DNA of 64,000 nucleotides from assembly GCF_002954775.1 (NCBI RefSeq), contig NZ_PJME01000030.1, positions 52,851-116,850 of the forward strand. The letters are read 5' to 3'. This document shows, piece after piece, positions 16,591 through 25,214 of the stretch. Source of the DNA: Streptomyces geranii (lineage in GTDB: Bacteria; Actinomycetota; Actinomycetes; Streptomycetales; Streptomycetaceae). The position numbers were made by a program, and so were the translations under genes. Under the pieces are notes generated by a model. It was not told the DNA's origin, made no database searches, and saw only the letters and a list, made by a program, of their open reading frames with translations. Positions within the stretch are counted from its first letter, which is position 1. Each line of letters starts with the position of its first letter.

Positions 16591-16609
16591 ATAGGCAAGG
16601 CTTACCTTA
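16591..16609. promoter_or_regulatory. Iron box (IdeR/DmdR1-type) upstream of fhuF
   Basis: ATAGGCAAGGCTTACCTTA matches the 19-bp actinobacterial iron-box consensus at about 14 of 19 positions. It sits 37 bp upstream of the fhuF-like start. Confidence 0.75.
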
Positions 16610-16701
16610 GCGACAAGATCGCAAGGTGATGACCGGGGCACCTCCCCTGTCGACGATCAAGGATTGCGCACGTCACAGCACCTCTACAGCTGGTTGAAAT
16701 A

Positions 16702-16720
16702 TAAAGCATGCCTAACCTAA
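16702..16720. promoter_or_regulatory. Iron box (IdeR/DmdR1-type) upstream of the siderophore operon
   Basis: TAAAGCATGCCTAACCTAA has a perfect right half (CCTAACCTAA) and a weaker left half. It lies in the divergent region on the side of the siderophore operon, although nearly 300 bp before the first gene. Confidence 0.65.
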
Positions 16721-16857
16721 ACTCCCGGCTCGTGACTGTGACCCACCGGGGCGCAACGACCGGTGTGTCCTTCCGTGCCCTGCGGCACCTCCCGGTCCTG
16801 CTGACGGTGGCCGACTCGCTGTTCGGCCAAGCCCGGGGGAGAGACGCGCTCGTGGTG

Positions 16858-16932
16858 CTCGCCGACCGCTCTCGGGATCAACGCGGGCGCCGGTTTCGCG
16901 GTGGTGGTCGCCGTCTTCGCGCCGAGGCTCAA
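16858..16932 (+). pseudogene. Possible remnant of a FecCD-type iron-siderophore permease
   Basis: Translated in one frame, about 25 residues read PTALGINAGAGFAVVVAVF. This is a strong match to the conserved (D)P-x-x-LGINAGA-x-x-AVV segment of FecCD/BtuC permeases. No start, no flanking permease sequence and no continuous frame are present. It lies between the iron box at 16702-16720 and the ATP-grasp gene, exactly where an uptake gene would be expected. I read it as the decayed stump of a deleted permease gene. The match is short, hence the low confidence. Confidence 0.35.
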
Positions 16933-17012
16933 CGACCCTGTCGAGCCTCCAGCTCGATCCCCCGACCTGGGCCCCAACCCCCACCCGCTAGCGGAAGTTG
17001 TTCCACGCCCTC

Positions 17013-18200
17013 ATGCGTCTGTATCTCCTCGCCCTCAACCCCACCGACTCCGTCACCGAGGGCTTCCTGCCCGCCGCCGCCCGACTCGGCCTGGACGTCA
17101 CCGTGTTGACGGACCAGCCCGACGCCCACCGGGCCGTGTACCCGGACATCGAGATCCTGGCCTGCGAGGTCCGTGACTTCCGGGCCGTGGTCACCCGGAT
17201 CTCCACGCATCACCGGCCCGACGCCGTCTTCAGCAACAGCGACCACCTCCAGACCCAAGCAGCCCTGGCCGCGCACTACTTCGGCCTGCCCGGCAAGGAC
17301 TGGCGGGCCGCGCTGGCCTGCAAGGACAAGGCGGAGATGCGGCGCAGGCTCGCCGCAGCGGGCGTGGACACCGTGTGGTCCGCCGAGCTGACCGAGGCCG
17401 GTCCCGTCGAGCCCGTCGCGTCGGACGCGCCGTACCCGTGTGTGCTCAAGCCTCGTGAGGGCGTGGCCAGCGAGGACGTCGTACTGGTCGGCAGCAGCCG
17501 GGAGTTGGAGGTCCGCGCCGGGGAGATCTTCGCGCGGCGGCCGGGTGCCGTGCTGGTCGTCGAGGAGTATCTGCCGGGCGAGCTGTACACGCTGGAGACG
17601 CTCGGCGACGGGGACGTCCGGCACGTGCTGGGCGGGTTCCACACCGAGGTGTCGGCACCCCCGTACTTCGTCGAGGAGCGGCTCGTCCTCGTACCGGCCC
17701 ACCCCGAGCCGGTCGTCGCCCAGATACTGGCCCAACTCGACGCGCTGGGCGTCGGGTTCGGCGCGTGTCACACCGAGTTCGTGGTGCACGAGGGCCGCGC
17801 CCGGATCATCGAGGTCAACTACCGTGCCATCGGCGACCAGGTGGACCTGCTGCTGGCCCGGCTCCTGGACATCCCGCTCTTCGAGCACATCCTGCGCACC
17901 CATCTGGGCGAGCCGCTCCCGGCCGACCTGGGCGTCCGTCGCGACGGCGCGGCCCGGCTGGAGTACCCGTGCGCCGACCGCGCGGGCACGCTGGTCTCCG
18001 CTCCCCCGGCCACCGAACTCACCGTGGACGGCGTCCATCTGACGTACCGTCCGCTGCGCTCGGTGGGCGAGCGGCACGAGCTGTACCGCACCAACCGCGA
18101 CTACGTGGGCGTCCTGCGTGCCACCGGCACCGATCAGGCGACGGTCGACCGCGTGTCAGCTGACTTCCTGGCGGCTCAGCGCTGGGTGGTCCAGCCGTGA
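17013..18200 (+). CDS. ATP-grasp ligase, siderophore biosynthesis (PvsA-like)
   Basis: A 395-residue ATP-grasp enzyme. Visible are the lid/ATP-binding strands (YPCVLKPREGVASEDVVLV, VVEEYLPGELYTLE) and the metal-binding end FVVHEGRARIIEVNYRAIGD. Such enzymes join a carboxylate to an amine. In the vibrioferrin operon, PvsA is an ATP-grasp ligase in the same first position. The ATG at 17013 is chosen although its nearest ribosome site (GGAAG) is about 15 nt away; a TTG at 16998 is less plausible. It overlaps the next gene by 4 bp (GTGA). Iron repression through the upstream box is expected. Confidence 0.85.
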   Translation: MRLYLLALNPTDSVTEGFLPAAARLGLDVTVLTDQPDAHRAVYPDIEILACEVRDFRAVVTRISTHHRPDAVFSNSDHLQTQAALAAHYFGLPGKDWRAALACKDKAEMRRRLAAAGVDTVWSAELTEAGPVEPVASDAPYPCVLKPREGVASEDVVLVGSSRELEVRAGEIFARRPGAVLVVEEYLPGELYTLETLGDGDVRHVLGGFHTEVSAPPYFVEERLVLVPAHPEPVVAQILAQLDALGVGFGACHTEFVVHEGRARIIEVNYRAIGDQVDLLLARLLDIPLFEHILRTHLGEPLPADLGVRRDGAARLEYPCADRAGTLVSAPPATELTVDGVHLTYRPLRSVGERHELYRTNRDYVGVLRATGTDQATVDRVSADFLAAQRWVVQP

Positions 18201-19930
18201 CCGTCGCTCCTCACATGACCGCCGAGGCCGAGCTGCTCACCCGCGTCCTCAGCGCCCTCCTCCGCGAGGACGTCGTCGGTCTGCGCACCCGGGGTACCCT
18301 CACCCACCGCCCGGACGGCACCTGGCTGCGCCTGCCGACCGACACCGGCGACGCCCTGCTGCTGCCGCTCACCGAGGACGGTTTCCAGTGCGTGTACGCG
18401 GCCCGACTCCCGCTGCTCGTACGCGAGTCGGACGGCGCCGAACTGACCTCGTACGACACCGTCCTCGCCGAACTGCGCGCACTGGCCGACCCCGTGGACC
18501 GCGACGGCTTCGACGCCTTCGCCGAGGAGTGCCGCCAGACTCTGGCCACCCTGCGGCTGCACGACGCGACGCGGGCGGAGGTCATGGAGCGGCTGACGGA
18601 ACGGCACGGTGCCGACCCTGCCCGCTGGACCGGCCTGGCGGCCTCCCTCGCCCACGACACCCTCGCGGCCCGCGTCGACCATCCCGTGTACCCGACCGCA
18701 CGCGGCCGGTCCGGGCTGGCGGAGAAGCAACTGCGGTCCTACGCACCGGAGTTCCACCCCCGTTTCACGCTGCGCTGGCTCGCCGTGCCCCGGGAGGCGG
18801 TGACCCTCGCGGGTGCGCTGCCGGAAGGCTGGCCGACGCCCGCCGTGCTCGGTATGGAGGAGCTGGACGGCACGCATCTCGCCCTGCCCGTGCACCCGTT
18901 GACCGTCGGTGCCCCGCTCGACGATGCGTTGCAGGTCACCGGGCTCGCGGGAGGCGCCCGGCTCGCCGAGCACGGGTACCTCGAAGTGGTCCCTACGCTG
19001 TCGATGCGTACCGTCGCGTTGGCCGCCGATCCCACCCTGCATCTCAAACTCCCCCTGGCCACCGCCACGTTGGGGCTGCGCAACCGGCGTTCCATCAAAC
19101 CTGGCACCCTCGTCGACGGTGCCGCCGGACAGCGGCTGGTCAAGCGGGTCGTCGAGCGCGAGCCCCGCTTCCGGGACACCGTCCTGCACGCCGACGAGAC
19201 GACGTACGCGCACGCCGGACACGAACTCCTCGCCGTCCTGGTCCGTCGCTACCCGGCCGGCCTCGACGAGGCGGCCGTCGTCCCGCTGGCCGCGCTGCTC
19301 GCCGAGGCGCCCGGCGGAGGGCTGGTCGTCGACCGTCTCGCCGACCGCTTCCACGGCGGCGACCCGCTCGCCCTGCTGGACGCCTGTCTCACCCTTCTCT
19401 TCGACTGGCAGACCACGCTGTTCGGTCACGGGATCGCCCTGGAGTCACACCAGCAGAACGTGTCGCTGGTCCTCGGGCCCGAACCGGGCCGGGTGCGGCT
19501 GCTGTTCAAGGACAACGACGGGCCGCGTGTCAACACCGAGCGGCTCGCCGCCGCCCTGCCGGGGCCGTGGGGTTTCGACGACGCGCGGACCTACGGCACC
19601 GAGGACGGGCCGGTCGCCGACGTGTTCGCCACCATCACCGTCCATCTGTGCGCGGGCGCCTACGCGTTCGGGCTCGCCCGGCACGGCCGCGCCCCGCTGC
19701 CCGCGCTCCTCGGCCTGGTCCGCGACCGGCTCGCCGAGGCCGTCGACCGGCTCGGCGGCACCCCGGCCGCCGTACTGCGCGCCCGCGTCCTGGACGCGCC
19801 GCACCTGCCCGTGAAGGCGATGATCAGCGCCGGGACGCTGCTCAGCAAGGAGCGTTCGGGCGCCGCCGACATCAACAAGCACTACACCACCGGCCCCAAC
19901 TACCTTTTCCGGGCGGAGGATTCGGCATGA
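18197..19930 (+). CDS. NIS siderophore synthetase, IucA/IucC family (PvsB-like)
   Basis: A 577-residue NRPS-independent siderophore synthetase that adenylates a carboxylate such as citrate and condenses it with an amine or alcohol. Family motifs are visible: HPVYPTARGRSGL (substrate pocket), MRTVAL...LHLKLPLATATLGLRNRRSI (ATP site region), ESHQQN and LFKDNDGPRVNTE, and the C-terminal PVKAMISAGTLLSKERSG. It is second in a five-gene overlapping operon. Its position between an ATP-grasp gene and an MFS exporter matches pvsB. Confidence 0.92.
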   Translation: MTVAPHMTAEAELLTRVLSALLREDVVGLRTRGTLTHRPDGTWLRLPTDTGDALLLPLTEDGFQCVYAARLPLLVRESDGAELTSYDTVLAELRALADPVDRDGFDAFAEECRQTLATLRLHDATRAEVMERLTERHGADPARWTGLAASLAHDTLAARVDHPVYPTARGRSGLAEKQLRSYAPEFHPRFTLRWLAVPREAVTLAGALPEGWPTPAVLGMEELDGTHLALPVHPLTVGAPLDDALQVTGLAGGARLAEHGYLEVVPTLSMRTVALAADPTLHLKLPLATATLGLRNRRSIKPGTLVDGAAGQRLVKRVVEREPRFRDTVLHADETTYAHAGHELLAVLVRRYPAGLDEAAVVPLAALLAEAPGGGLVVDRLADRFHGGDPLALLDACLTLLFDWQTTLFGHGIALESHQQNVSLVLGPEPGRVRLLFKDNDGPRVNTERLAAALPGPWGFDDARTYGTEDGPVADVFATITVHLCAGAYAFGLARHGRAPLPALLGLVRDRLAEAVDRLGGTPAAVLRARVLDAPHLPVKAMISAGTLLSKERSGAADINKHYTTGPNYLFRAEDSA

Positions 19931-21135
19931 GCGCCGAGGCCTGGCGCCTGCCGAGACTCTCCTCCTTCGGCCGTGGCCAGGTGCACGCGGTGGCCGCCTG
20001 CTACTTCGTCGCGTCCTTCGCCGCCCTCGGTCTGCCGCCGTATCTCACCCGGATCCTCCCGGAGTTGGGCGACCGCGACGCCCGCTGGGCCGGGGTGCTG
20101 TACGTCGTCCCGACGGTGTTCGGCGCGCTCGGCGCCCCGCTCTGGGGGAGGCTCGCCGACCGTTACGGCCGTAAACGGCTGCTGCTGCGCGCCCAGTTGG
20201 GGCTCGCCGTCGCCTTTCTGCTCGCCGGGTGGGCGGACTCGCTGGCCACGTTCACGGTCGCGCTGGTCCTCCAGGGCATCCTCGGCGGCACCTTCGCCGC
20301 GTCCAACGGCTATCTGGGCGCCGCCCTGGAGGGCCCGGCGCTGTCGAAGGCGCTCACGCTGATGCAGGGCAGTGCCCGGGCCGCGCTGGTCGTCGCGCCG
20401 ATCGTCGTGGGCGCGCTGTCGGGCCGGCTGTCGCCGCACCGCCAGTACGCGCTGCTGGCCGTACTCCCCCTGGCCGCCGCCCTGTTGCTCGCCGCGCTGT
20501 CCGAACCGGCCGAGGAGCGGGCCGCCGAGTCCATACCCGACACCACCGCGCCCGCCCCGGCACCGGTGGTCTCCCTGCGCGCCCTGTACGCCCTGGAGTT
20601 CGCGTTCGTGTTCTCCACCGTCATCTCCTTCCCCTATCTGATCTCCCTGGTCGAGGACCGGCTGCCGTGCACCTCGGCGACGCTGTCCGGTGTTCTCTTC
20701 GCCCTCCCCCACCTCGTCTATCTGGTGTCGGCACTGGCGGTGCACTCCGCCGTCCGGGACCGGCCCAGGGCCGGGATCGTGCTCGGCTTCGCCTTCATCG
20801 CGCTCGGCCTCGCCGGACACGGCGTCGCCGATTCGCTGGGCACGCTGATCGCCGTACGTCTGGTCCTCGGGGTGGGGCTGACGATCGGCCTGGTGTCCCT
20901 GTCCGTGCTGGCCGCCGACTGCGCCAAGGGCCGTGCGCCCGGCGGGATGTTCGGCGCGCTGGAGTTCTTCTCGAAGGCCGGCGCGGTCGCCGCCGGTCTC
21001 GCCGCGGCGGCGGGCAGCGCCCGCTTCGGCCCGGCCGCGCCGGTGCTGACCGGCGGCGGTGCCGCCGCCCTCACCGTGCTCGCCTCCCTCTTCCTCCCCA
21101 ACCCCCGCTCGCCCCGCGCCCGTTGGAGCCGCTGA
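19927..21135 (+). CDS. MFS transporter, siderophore exporter (PvsC-like)
   Basis: A 402-residue major facilitator protein with about twelve hydrophobic segments. The loop 2-3 signature is GRLADRYGRKRLLL, and the two halves are joined by a charged linker (EPAEERAAESIPD). The ATG at 19927 overlaps the upstream stop by 4 bp, and the stop shares bases with the next ATG. By position it should export the completed siderophore, as PvsC does for vibrioferrin. Confidence 0.9.
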   Translation: MSAEAWRLPRLSSFGRGQVHAVAACYFVASFAALGLPPYLTRILPELGDRDARWAGVLYVVPTVFGALGAPLWGRLADRYGRKRLLLRAQLGLAVAFLLAGWADSLATFTVALVLQGILGGTFAASNGYLGAALEGPALSKALTLMQGSARAALVVAPIVVGALSGRLSPHRQYALLAVLPLAAALLLAALSEPAEERAAESIPDTTAPAPAPVVSLRALYALEFAFVFSTVISFPYLISLVEDRLPCTSATLSGVLFALPHLVYLVSALAVHSAVRDRPRAGIVLGFAFIALGLAGHGVADSLGTLIAVRLVLGVGLTIGLVSLSVLAADCAKGRAPGGMFGALEFFSKAGAVAAGLAAAAGSARFGPAAPVLTGGGAAALTVLASLFLPNPRSPRARWSR

Positions 21136-22922
21136 TGCCTTCACTGACCGACTCGCCCGCCACCACCACCGCCGGTACCACCGCCGAACTCCCCACCGCC
21201 GACGACGTGGTGACCCACACCCTCCTCAACTGCCTGCTGCGCGAGGTGTCGGGCCCGGAACGCCAGACCGTCGTCGACGACGGCCACCTCCTGCTCCGCC
21301 TCCCCCGCCGCGGCGTCCTCCTGCGGGTGGGTCTGCGCCGTACGTCCCTCATCGGCGCCCACCGCTTCTCCGGCCCGGTGAGCGAGCGGGCCGGTGCCGG
21401 CTGGGCGGTGGTGGACTGGCGGCGGCTGGCCGAGTACACGCGCGACGAGCTGTCCCTGCGGACCGGGGAGCGCAACGACGAGTTCCTGGAACAGATCGCC
21501 TCCAGCCACCAGGCCGTCACGACCGCCCTCGCCCACGAGCGCCCCACCGGCCCGACGGCCGCGCACGCCGTACCCCGCACCACGCCCCACCCCGCGTCCC
21601 GCCCCGCCTCCCACCTCGCCGCCTATCTCGCCTCCGAGCAGTCCCTGCTGTTCGGCCACCGCTTCCACCCCACCCCCAAGGCCCGCACCGGCGACCCGCG
21701 CGCCTGGGCGGCGTACGCACCCGAGACCGGCGCCGTCTTCCCACTCCGACACCTCGCCGTGCGCGCCCGGTTCGTCACCGAGGAGTCCGCCGCGCCCTGG
21801 GCCTCCGCCGCGCTGGACGGTCAGCGCGTGGACGTCCCCGACGGCTACCGGCTGCTGCCCGCGCACCCCTGGCAGTACGAGACCCTGCGCGAACACCCGC
21901 TGCTGCGAACCGCGTCGGAGCGCGGCGACGTCTTGGACCTCGGCCCGGGCGGGCGCCCCTTCGCCGCGACCGCGTCTGTGCGGACGCTGTACGACGGTGA
22001 GACCTTCCTCAAGTTCAGCCTCAACGTGCGGATCACCAACTGCCTGCGCAAGAACAGCAGTTACGAGCTGTCCGGTGCCGTCGCCCTCACCCACGCCCTC
22101 ACCCCGGCGCTCGCCGAGCTGGCCGAGCGCTTCCCCGGCAGCGCGGTGCTCCGCGAGCCCGCCTACCGCACGCTCGCCCTGCCGGGCCCCGACGGCACCC
22201 CCGACCGTGAACTCTTCGAGGGCTTCGGCGTGATCGTCCGCGAAGGCCTGCCCCGGCGCCTTGCACCCGGGGCAACTCCCCTGCTGGCGGCGGCGGTTGC
22301 CGACGAATACCCGGTGAGCGCCGCGCACATCTCCCGGCTGCTCACCGACGCGGACCCGGACACAGCCCTCGACTGGTGGTCGACGTATCTCGAACTGCTC
22401 GTACCGCCCGTGCTCGCCGCCTACTTCGACCACGGACTCGTCCTGGAACCGCATCTCCAGAACGTGCTGGTGTGCGTGGGCGCCGACGGCCGTCCCGCCC
22501 AGGTCCTCTTCCGGGACCTGGAGGGCACCAAGCTGATCCCCGAGCACCACACCGGGACCCTGGCCGCCGTACCGGCCGAGGTCGCGGGCCCGATGACGTA
22601 CGACGCGGAACGCGGCTGGGACCGGGTCGTCTACTGTCTGCTCGTCAACCACATCGCCGAACTCCTCGCCGCCCTGGCCGACTTGCACCCGGACGCCGAG
22701 GCCGCGCTGTGGGCCCGGGTGCGCGACACGCTCCGCTCCTACGCCGACCGTTCGGGCTGCCCGCCCCGGCTCGCGGCGCTGCTCGCCGGGGTGCCGCTGC
22801 CCGCGAAGGCCAACCTGCTCACCCGCTGGGACCGAAAGGCGGACCGCGAGGCAGGATACGTACGGCTGCCGTCCCCGCTCGCCGAGGACATCCTGCGAGA
22901 CACCCCCCGGAGCATCCGTTGA
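21135..22922 (+). CDS. NIS siderophore synthetase, IucA/IucC family (PvsD-like)
   Basis: A 595-residue second synthetase of the IucA/IucC superfamily. It shows HPTPKARTGD (substrate/ATP region), HPWQYETL, FLKFSLNVRITNCLRKNSSY, the ATP-site block LEPHLQN followed by LFRDLEGTKL, and a C-terminal LPAKANLLTRW. It differs clearly from the first synthetase, so it probably performs the second condensation. The start overlaps the exporter stop (TGATG). Confidence 0.92.
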   Translation: MPSLTDSPATTTAGTTAELPTADDVVTHTLLNCLLREVSGPERQTVVDDGHLLLRLPRRGVLLRVGLRRTSLIGAHRFSGPVSERAGAGWAVVDWRRLAEYTRDELSLRTGERNDEFLEQIASSHQAVTTALAHERPTGPTAAHAVPRTTPHPASRPASHLAAYLASEQSLLFGHRFHPTPKARTGDPRAWAAYAPETGAVFPLRHLAVRARFVTEESAAPWASAALDGQRVDVPDGYRLLPAHPWQYETLREHPLLRTASERGDVLDLGPGGRPFAATASVRTLYDGETFLKFSLNVRITNCLRKNSSYELSGAVALTHALTPALAELAERFPGSAVLREPAYRTLALPGPDGTPDRELFEGFGVIVREGLPRRLAPGATPLLAAAVADEYPVSAAHISRLLTDADPDTALDWWSTYLELLVPPVLAAYFDHGLVLEPHLQNVLVCVGADGRPAQVLFRDLEGTKLIPEHHTGTLAAVPAEVAGPMTYDAERGWDRVVYCLLVNHIAELLAALADLHPDAEAALWARVRDTLRSYADRSGCPPRLAALLAGVPLPAKANLLTRWDRKADREAGYVRLPSPLAEDILRDTPRSIR

Positions 22923-24190
22923 CCCTCGCCGTGCGCGACCACGCACTGTCCCTGCCCGTCACCGAACTGCCCGCGTACATCTACGACTTGACGGAGCTGC
23001 GCAGTCACGCGGCGATGGTCAGGGCGGCTCTGCCCGAGCGGGTCGAGCTGTACTACGCGGCGAAGGCGAACCCGGAGCCGGAGATCCTGGCCGCGCTGTC
23101 GCCGCACGTGGACGGGTTCGAGGTCTCCTCGGGCGGTGAACTCGCCCATGTCGCCGAGGCGGTGCCGGGCCGTGCGCTGGCGTTCGGCGGGCCCGGCAAG
23201 ACGCCGGACGAGGTCTTGGCCGCGCTGAAGCTGGGCGTGGACCGGTTCCATGTCGAGAGCGAGCACGAGCTGCGCATGCTGGGCGAGTTGACGCGGCAGG
23301 TCGGGCCCGAGCGGCGGGTGGCGGTGCTGGTGCGCGTCAACATCCCGGTGTCGGACGGCTCGTTGGCGGGCAGCTCGCTGACGATGGGCGGGCGACCGAC
23401 CCCCTTCGGCCTCGACCCGGCAGGTGCCGCGCGGGTGTTCAGGGCGCTCGCGGAGGGGACCTACCCGCAGCTCGAACTGCGCGGAGTGCACGCCCACTTG
23501 GCGAGCGGGCTCGATGCCAGGCAGCAGCTGGCGGTGGCCGAGTCGGTGGTCACCTGGGCGGCGGGGCTCGGGGTGTGTCTCACCGAGGTCAACGTCGGTG
23601 GCGGGATGGCCGTCGACTACGCCACCCCCAACCGGCGTTTCGACTGGGCGGCGTTCGGCAGGGGCCTGGCGTGGCTGACCGAGGCGTACCCGGAACTGAC
23701 CCTGCGGATCGAGCCGGGCCGCGCGCTGACCGCGTACTGCGGCTGGTACGCCACCGAGGTGCTGGATGTGAAGCGGAGCCACGGCGAGGAGTTCGCGGTG
23801 GTCCGGGGCGGCACCCACCATCTGCGCACCCCGGCGGCGAAGGGCCACGACCAGCCGTGCACGGTGCTGCCGGTGGAGGCCTGGCCGTACCCCTGGCCGC
23901 GCCCGTCGGCCGAGGGCGACCGGGTCACGCTGGCCGGTCAGCTGTGCACGCCGAAGGACGTACTGGCCCGGCAGGTCCCGGCGCCCCGGCTGCGGGCGGG
24001 CGACCGGGTGCTGTTCTCGCTGGCGGGCGCCTACGCGTGGAACATCTCCCACCACGACTTCCTGATGCACCCGCGACCCGGCTTCCACTTCCTGGACTGC
24101 AGGCGACAGCGGCAGGCGGCAGCGGCACTGCCGGTCCCGACAGGCGAGGGCCGCCCGGTCCGGCCGGGCGGCCCTCGCTCCTGCTCGTGA
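22919..24190 (+). CDS. PLP-dependent decarboxylase, alanine-racemase fold (PvsE-like)
   Basis: A 423-residue type III-fold decarboxylase of the DapDC/ornithine-decarboxylase group. The PLP Lys is in YYAAKANPEPEIL; the phosphate-binding region is NVGGGMAVDY and RIEPGRALTAYCG. It ends with the substrate segment LAGAYAWNISHHDFL and FHFLDC. PvsE of the vibrioferrin pathway belongs to this family and supplies the ethanolamine-type unit from a serine-derived precursor. The TTG at 22919 overlaps the upstream stop and has GGAG 8 nt before it; the GTG at 22931 is an alternative. The last 30 residues are low-complexity and overlap a terminator hairpin. Confidence 0.88.
   Translation: MTLAVRDHALSLPVTELPAYIYDLTELRSHAAMVRAALPERVELYYAAKANPEPEILAALSPHVDGFEVSSGGELAHVAEAVPGRALAFGGPGKTPDEVLAALKLGVDRFHVESEHELRMLGELTRQVGPERRVAVLVRVNIPVSDGSLAGSSLTMGGRPTPFGLDPAGAARVFRALAEGTYPQLELRGVHAHLASGLDARQQLAVAESVVTWAAGLGVCLTEVNVGGGMAVDYATPNRRFDWAAFGRGLAWLTEAYPELTLRIEPGRALTAYCGWYATEVLDVKRSHGEEFAVVRGGTHHLRTPAAKGHDQPCTVLPVEAWPYPWPRPSAEGDRVTLAGQLCTPKDVLARQVPAPRLRAGDRVLFSLAGAYAWNISHHDFLMHPRPGFHFLDCRRQRQAAAALPVPTGEGRPVRPGGPRSCS
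24144..24178. terminator. Hairpin at the end of the siderophore operon
   Basis: GCGAGGGCCGCCCGG pairs perfectly with CCGGGCGGCCCTCGC around a 5-nt loop. The stem lies just inside the 3' end of the decarboxylase frame. Confidence 0.7.
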
Positions 24191-24222
24191 TCTGCTCGTG
24201 GTCTGCTCGTGCGGTGTGTCCG

Positions 24223-24519
24223 TCAGGCCTCGACGGCCGGCAGCAGTCCGGTCACGGGGGCGGCCATGTCGGTGACCTGGTGGAGCTGCTGGAGGTCGCT
24301 GAGCCGGTTGAGCGAGCTGAGCTGGGTGGAGACCCGGGGCAGGTCCTCGTGGTACTGGGCGGGAATCTCGCTCACGGCGAGGGAGTCGAGCTGGGCGATC
24401 GGGTTCAGCTTGCCCGCGTTCTGGTCGGCGGCGGGGGCCGCGCTGGCCAGCGGGGCGGCGAGGCCGGTGACACCGACGGCGAGACCAACGGCGGCGGCGA
24501 TTCGTCGTGTTGAGATCAT
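24223..24519 (-). CDS. Small secreted protein of unknown function
   Basis: A 98-residue protein with a clear signal peptide (MISTRRIAAAVGLAVGVTGL followed by a likely cut after ASA). The mature part of about 70 residues is polar, rich in Gln, Leu and Ser (LDSLAVSEIPAQYHEDL, LNRLSDLQQLHQVTD), and has no Cys. I do not recognise the family with certainty. It is convergent with the siderophore operon. The ATG at 24519 is chosen to give the signal peptide; the ribosome site is weak. Confidence 0.7.
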   Translation of the reverse strand: MISTRRIAAAVGLAVGVTGLAAPLASAAPAADQNAGKLNPIAQLDSLAVSEIPAQYHEDLPRVSTQLSSLNRLSDLQQLHQVTDMAAPVTGLLPAVEA

Positions 24520-24689
24520 GTATTCAGCAACGCCCACGCCCCGTCCCGGACACGGGCACCCCGCCTCGCTCACTCGTCAGGCTCATCCCCCGTCTGCGCT
24601 TGCCGAGGCCCCCGGGAGGGAGGAGCCTCGGGAGGAGAGGCCCCCGCGGCCCGCTCCCGACCGGGCCGCGCCCCTCGGAGGAGGTCACC

Positions 24690-25064
24690 ATGGGCACCGC
24701 GGCCAGCCCCGCCTTCGACACCGAAGCCCTGCGCCGGGGCATCGAAGGACAGGACGCGACGGCACTGCTGTCGCTCTACGCCGACGACGCGGAACTGCGC
24801 GTCGTCGACCACAACACACAGCCCAGCCACCCGATGGTCATGCACGGACGCGCCGAGATCGGCGCCATGCTGAACGACGTGTACAGCAGGGACATGACCC
24901 ACAAACTCGAACAGGTGGTCGTCCAGGGCGACCAGGTCGCCTACACGGAGTCCTGTCTGTACCCGGACGGCATCCGCGTACTCGCCGGCTCGATGCTGTC
25001 CCTGCGCGACGGCAAGATCGTCGACCAGACGGTACTGCAGGCCTGGGACGAGGAGGGCGGCTGA
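24690..25064 (+). CDS. SnoaL/NTF2-like protein
   Basis: A 124-residue single-domain protein of the nuclear-transport-factor-2-like fold, suggested by LRRGIEGQDATALLSLYADD, HGRAEIGAMLNDVY and MLSLRDGKIVDQTVLQAWDE. Members are small-molecule-binding enzymes or carriers of varied function, so the role here is open. GGAGGAGG precedes the ATG at 24690. It stands alone between the small secreted protein gene and the folD riboswitch. Confidence 0.82.
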   Translation: MGTAASPAFDTEALRRGIEGQDATALLSLYADDAELRVVDHNTQPSHPMVMHGRAEIGAMLNDVYSRDMTHKLEQVVVQGDQVAYTESCLYPDGIRVLAGSMLSLRDGKIVDQTVLQAWDEEGG

Positions 25065-25084
25065 GACCTCGATTAGGCTGGGCT

Positions 25085-25190
25085 CCGGGTCGTGACTGGC
25101 GCTTGGGTGGATCACCACCGGGGAGCGGCCCTCACGGAGTGGGCATCCTTCCGTGGACGCGGAGTGCGTGCCGTGCGCCTGGGCGATGAC
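25085..25190 (+). promoter_or_regulatory. ZTP (pfl) riboswitch upstream of folD
   Basis: The 5' half contains CCGGGTCGTGACTGGCGC (25085-25102) followed by a short GGTGG...CCACC hairpin and GGGGAGCGGCCC. The 3' half contains GCGCCTGGGCG (25175-25185). These are the conserved parts of the pfl motif that binds ZTP (AICAR triphosphate), which signals lack of 10-formyl-tetrahydrofolate. Its place in the leader of folD is the classical context. Confidence 0.85.
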
Positions 25191-25214
25191 GACTGTCACC
25201 CTCAGGAGTGGATC

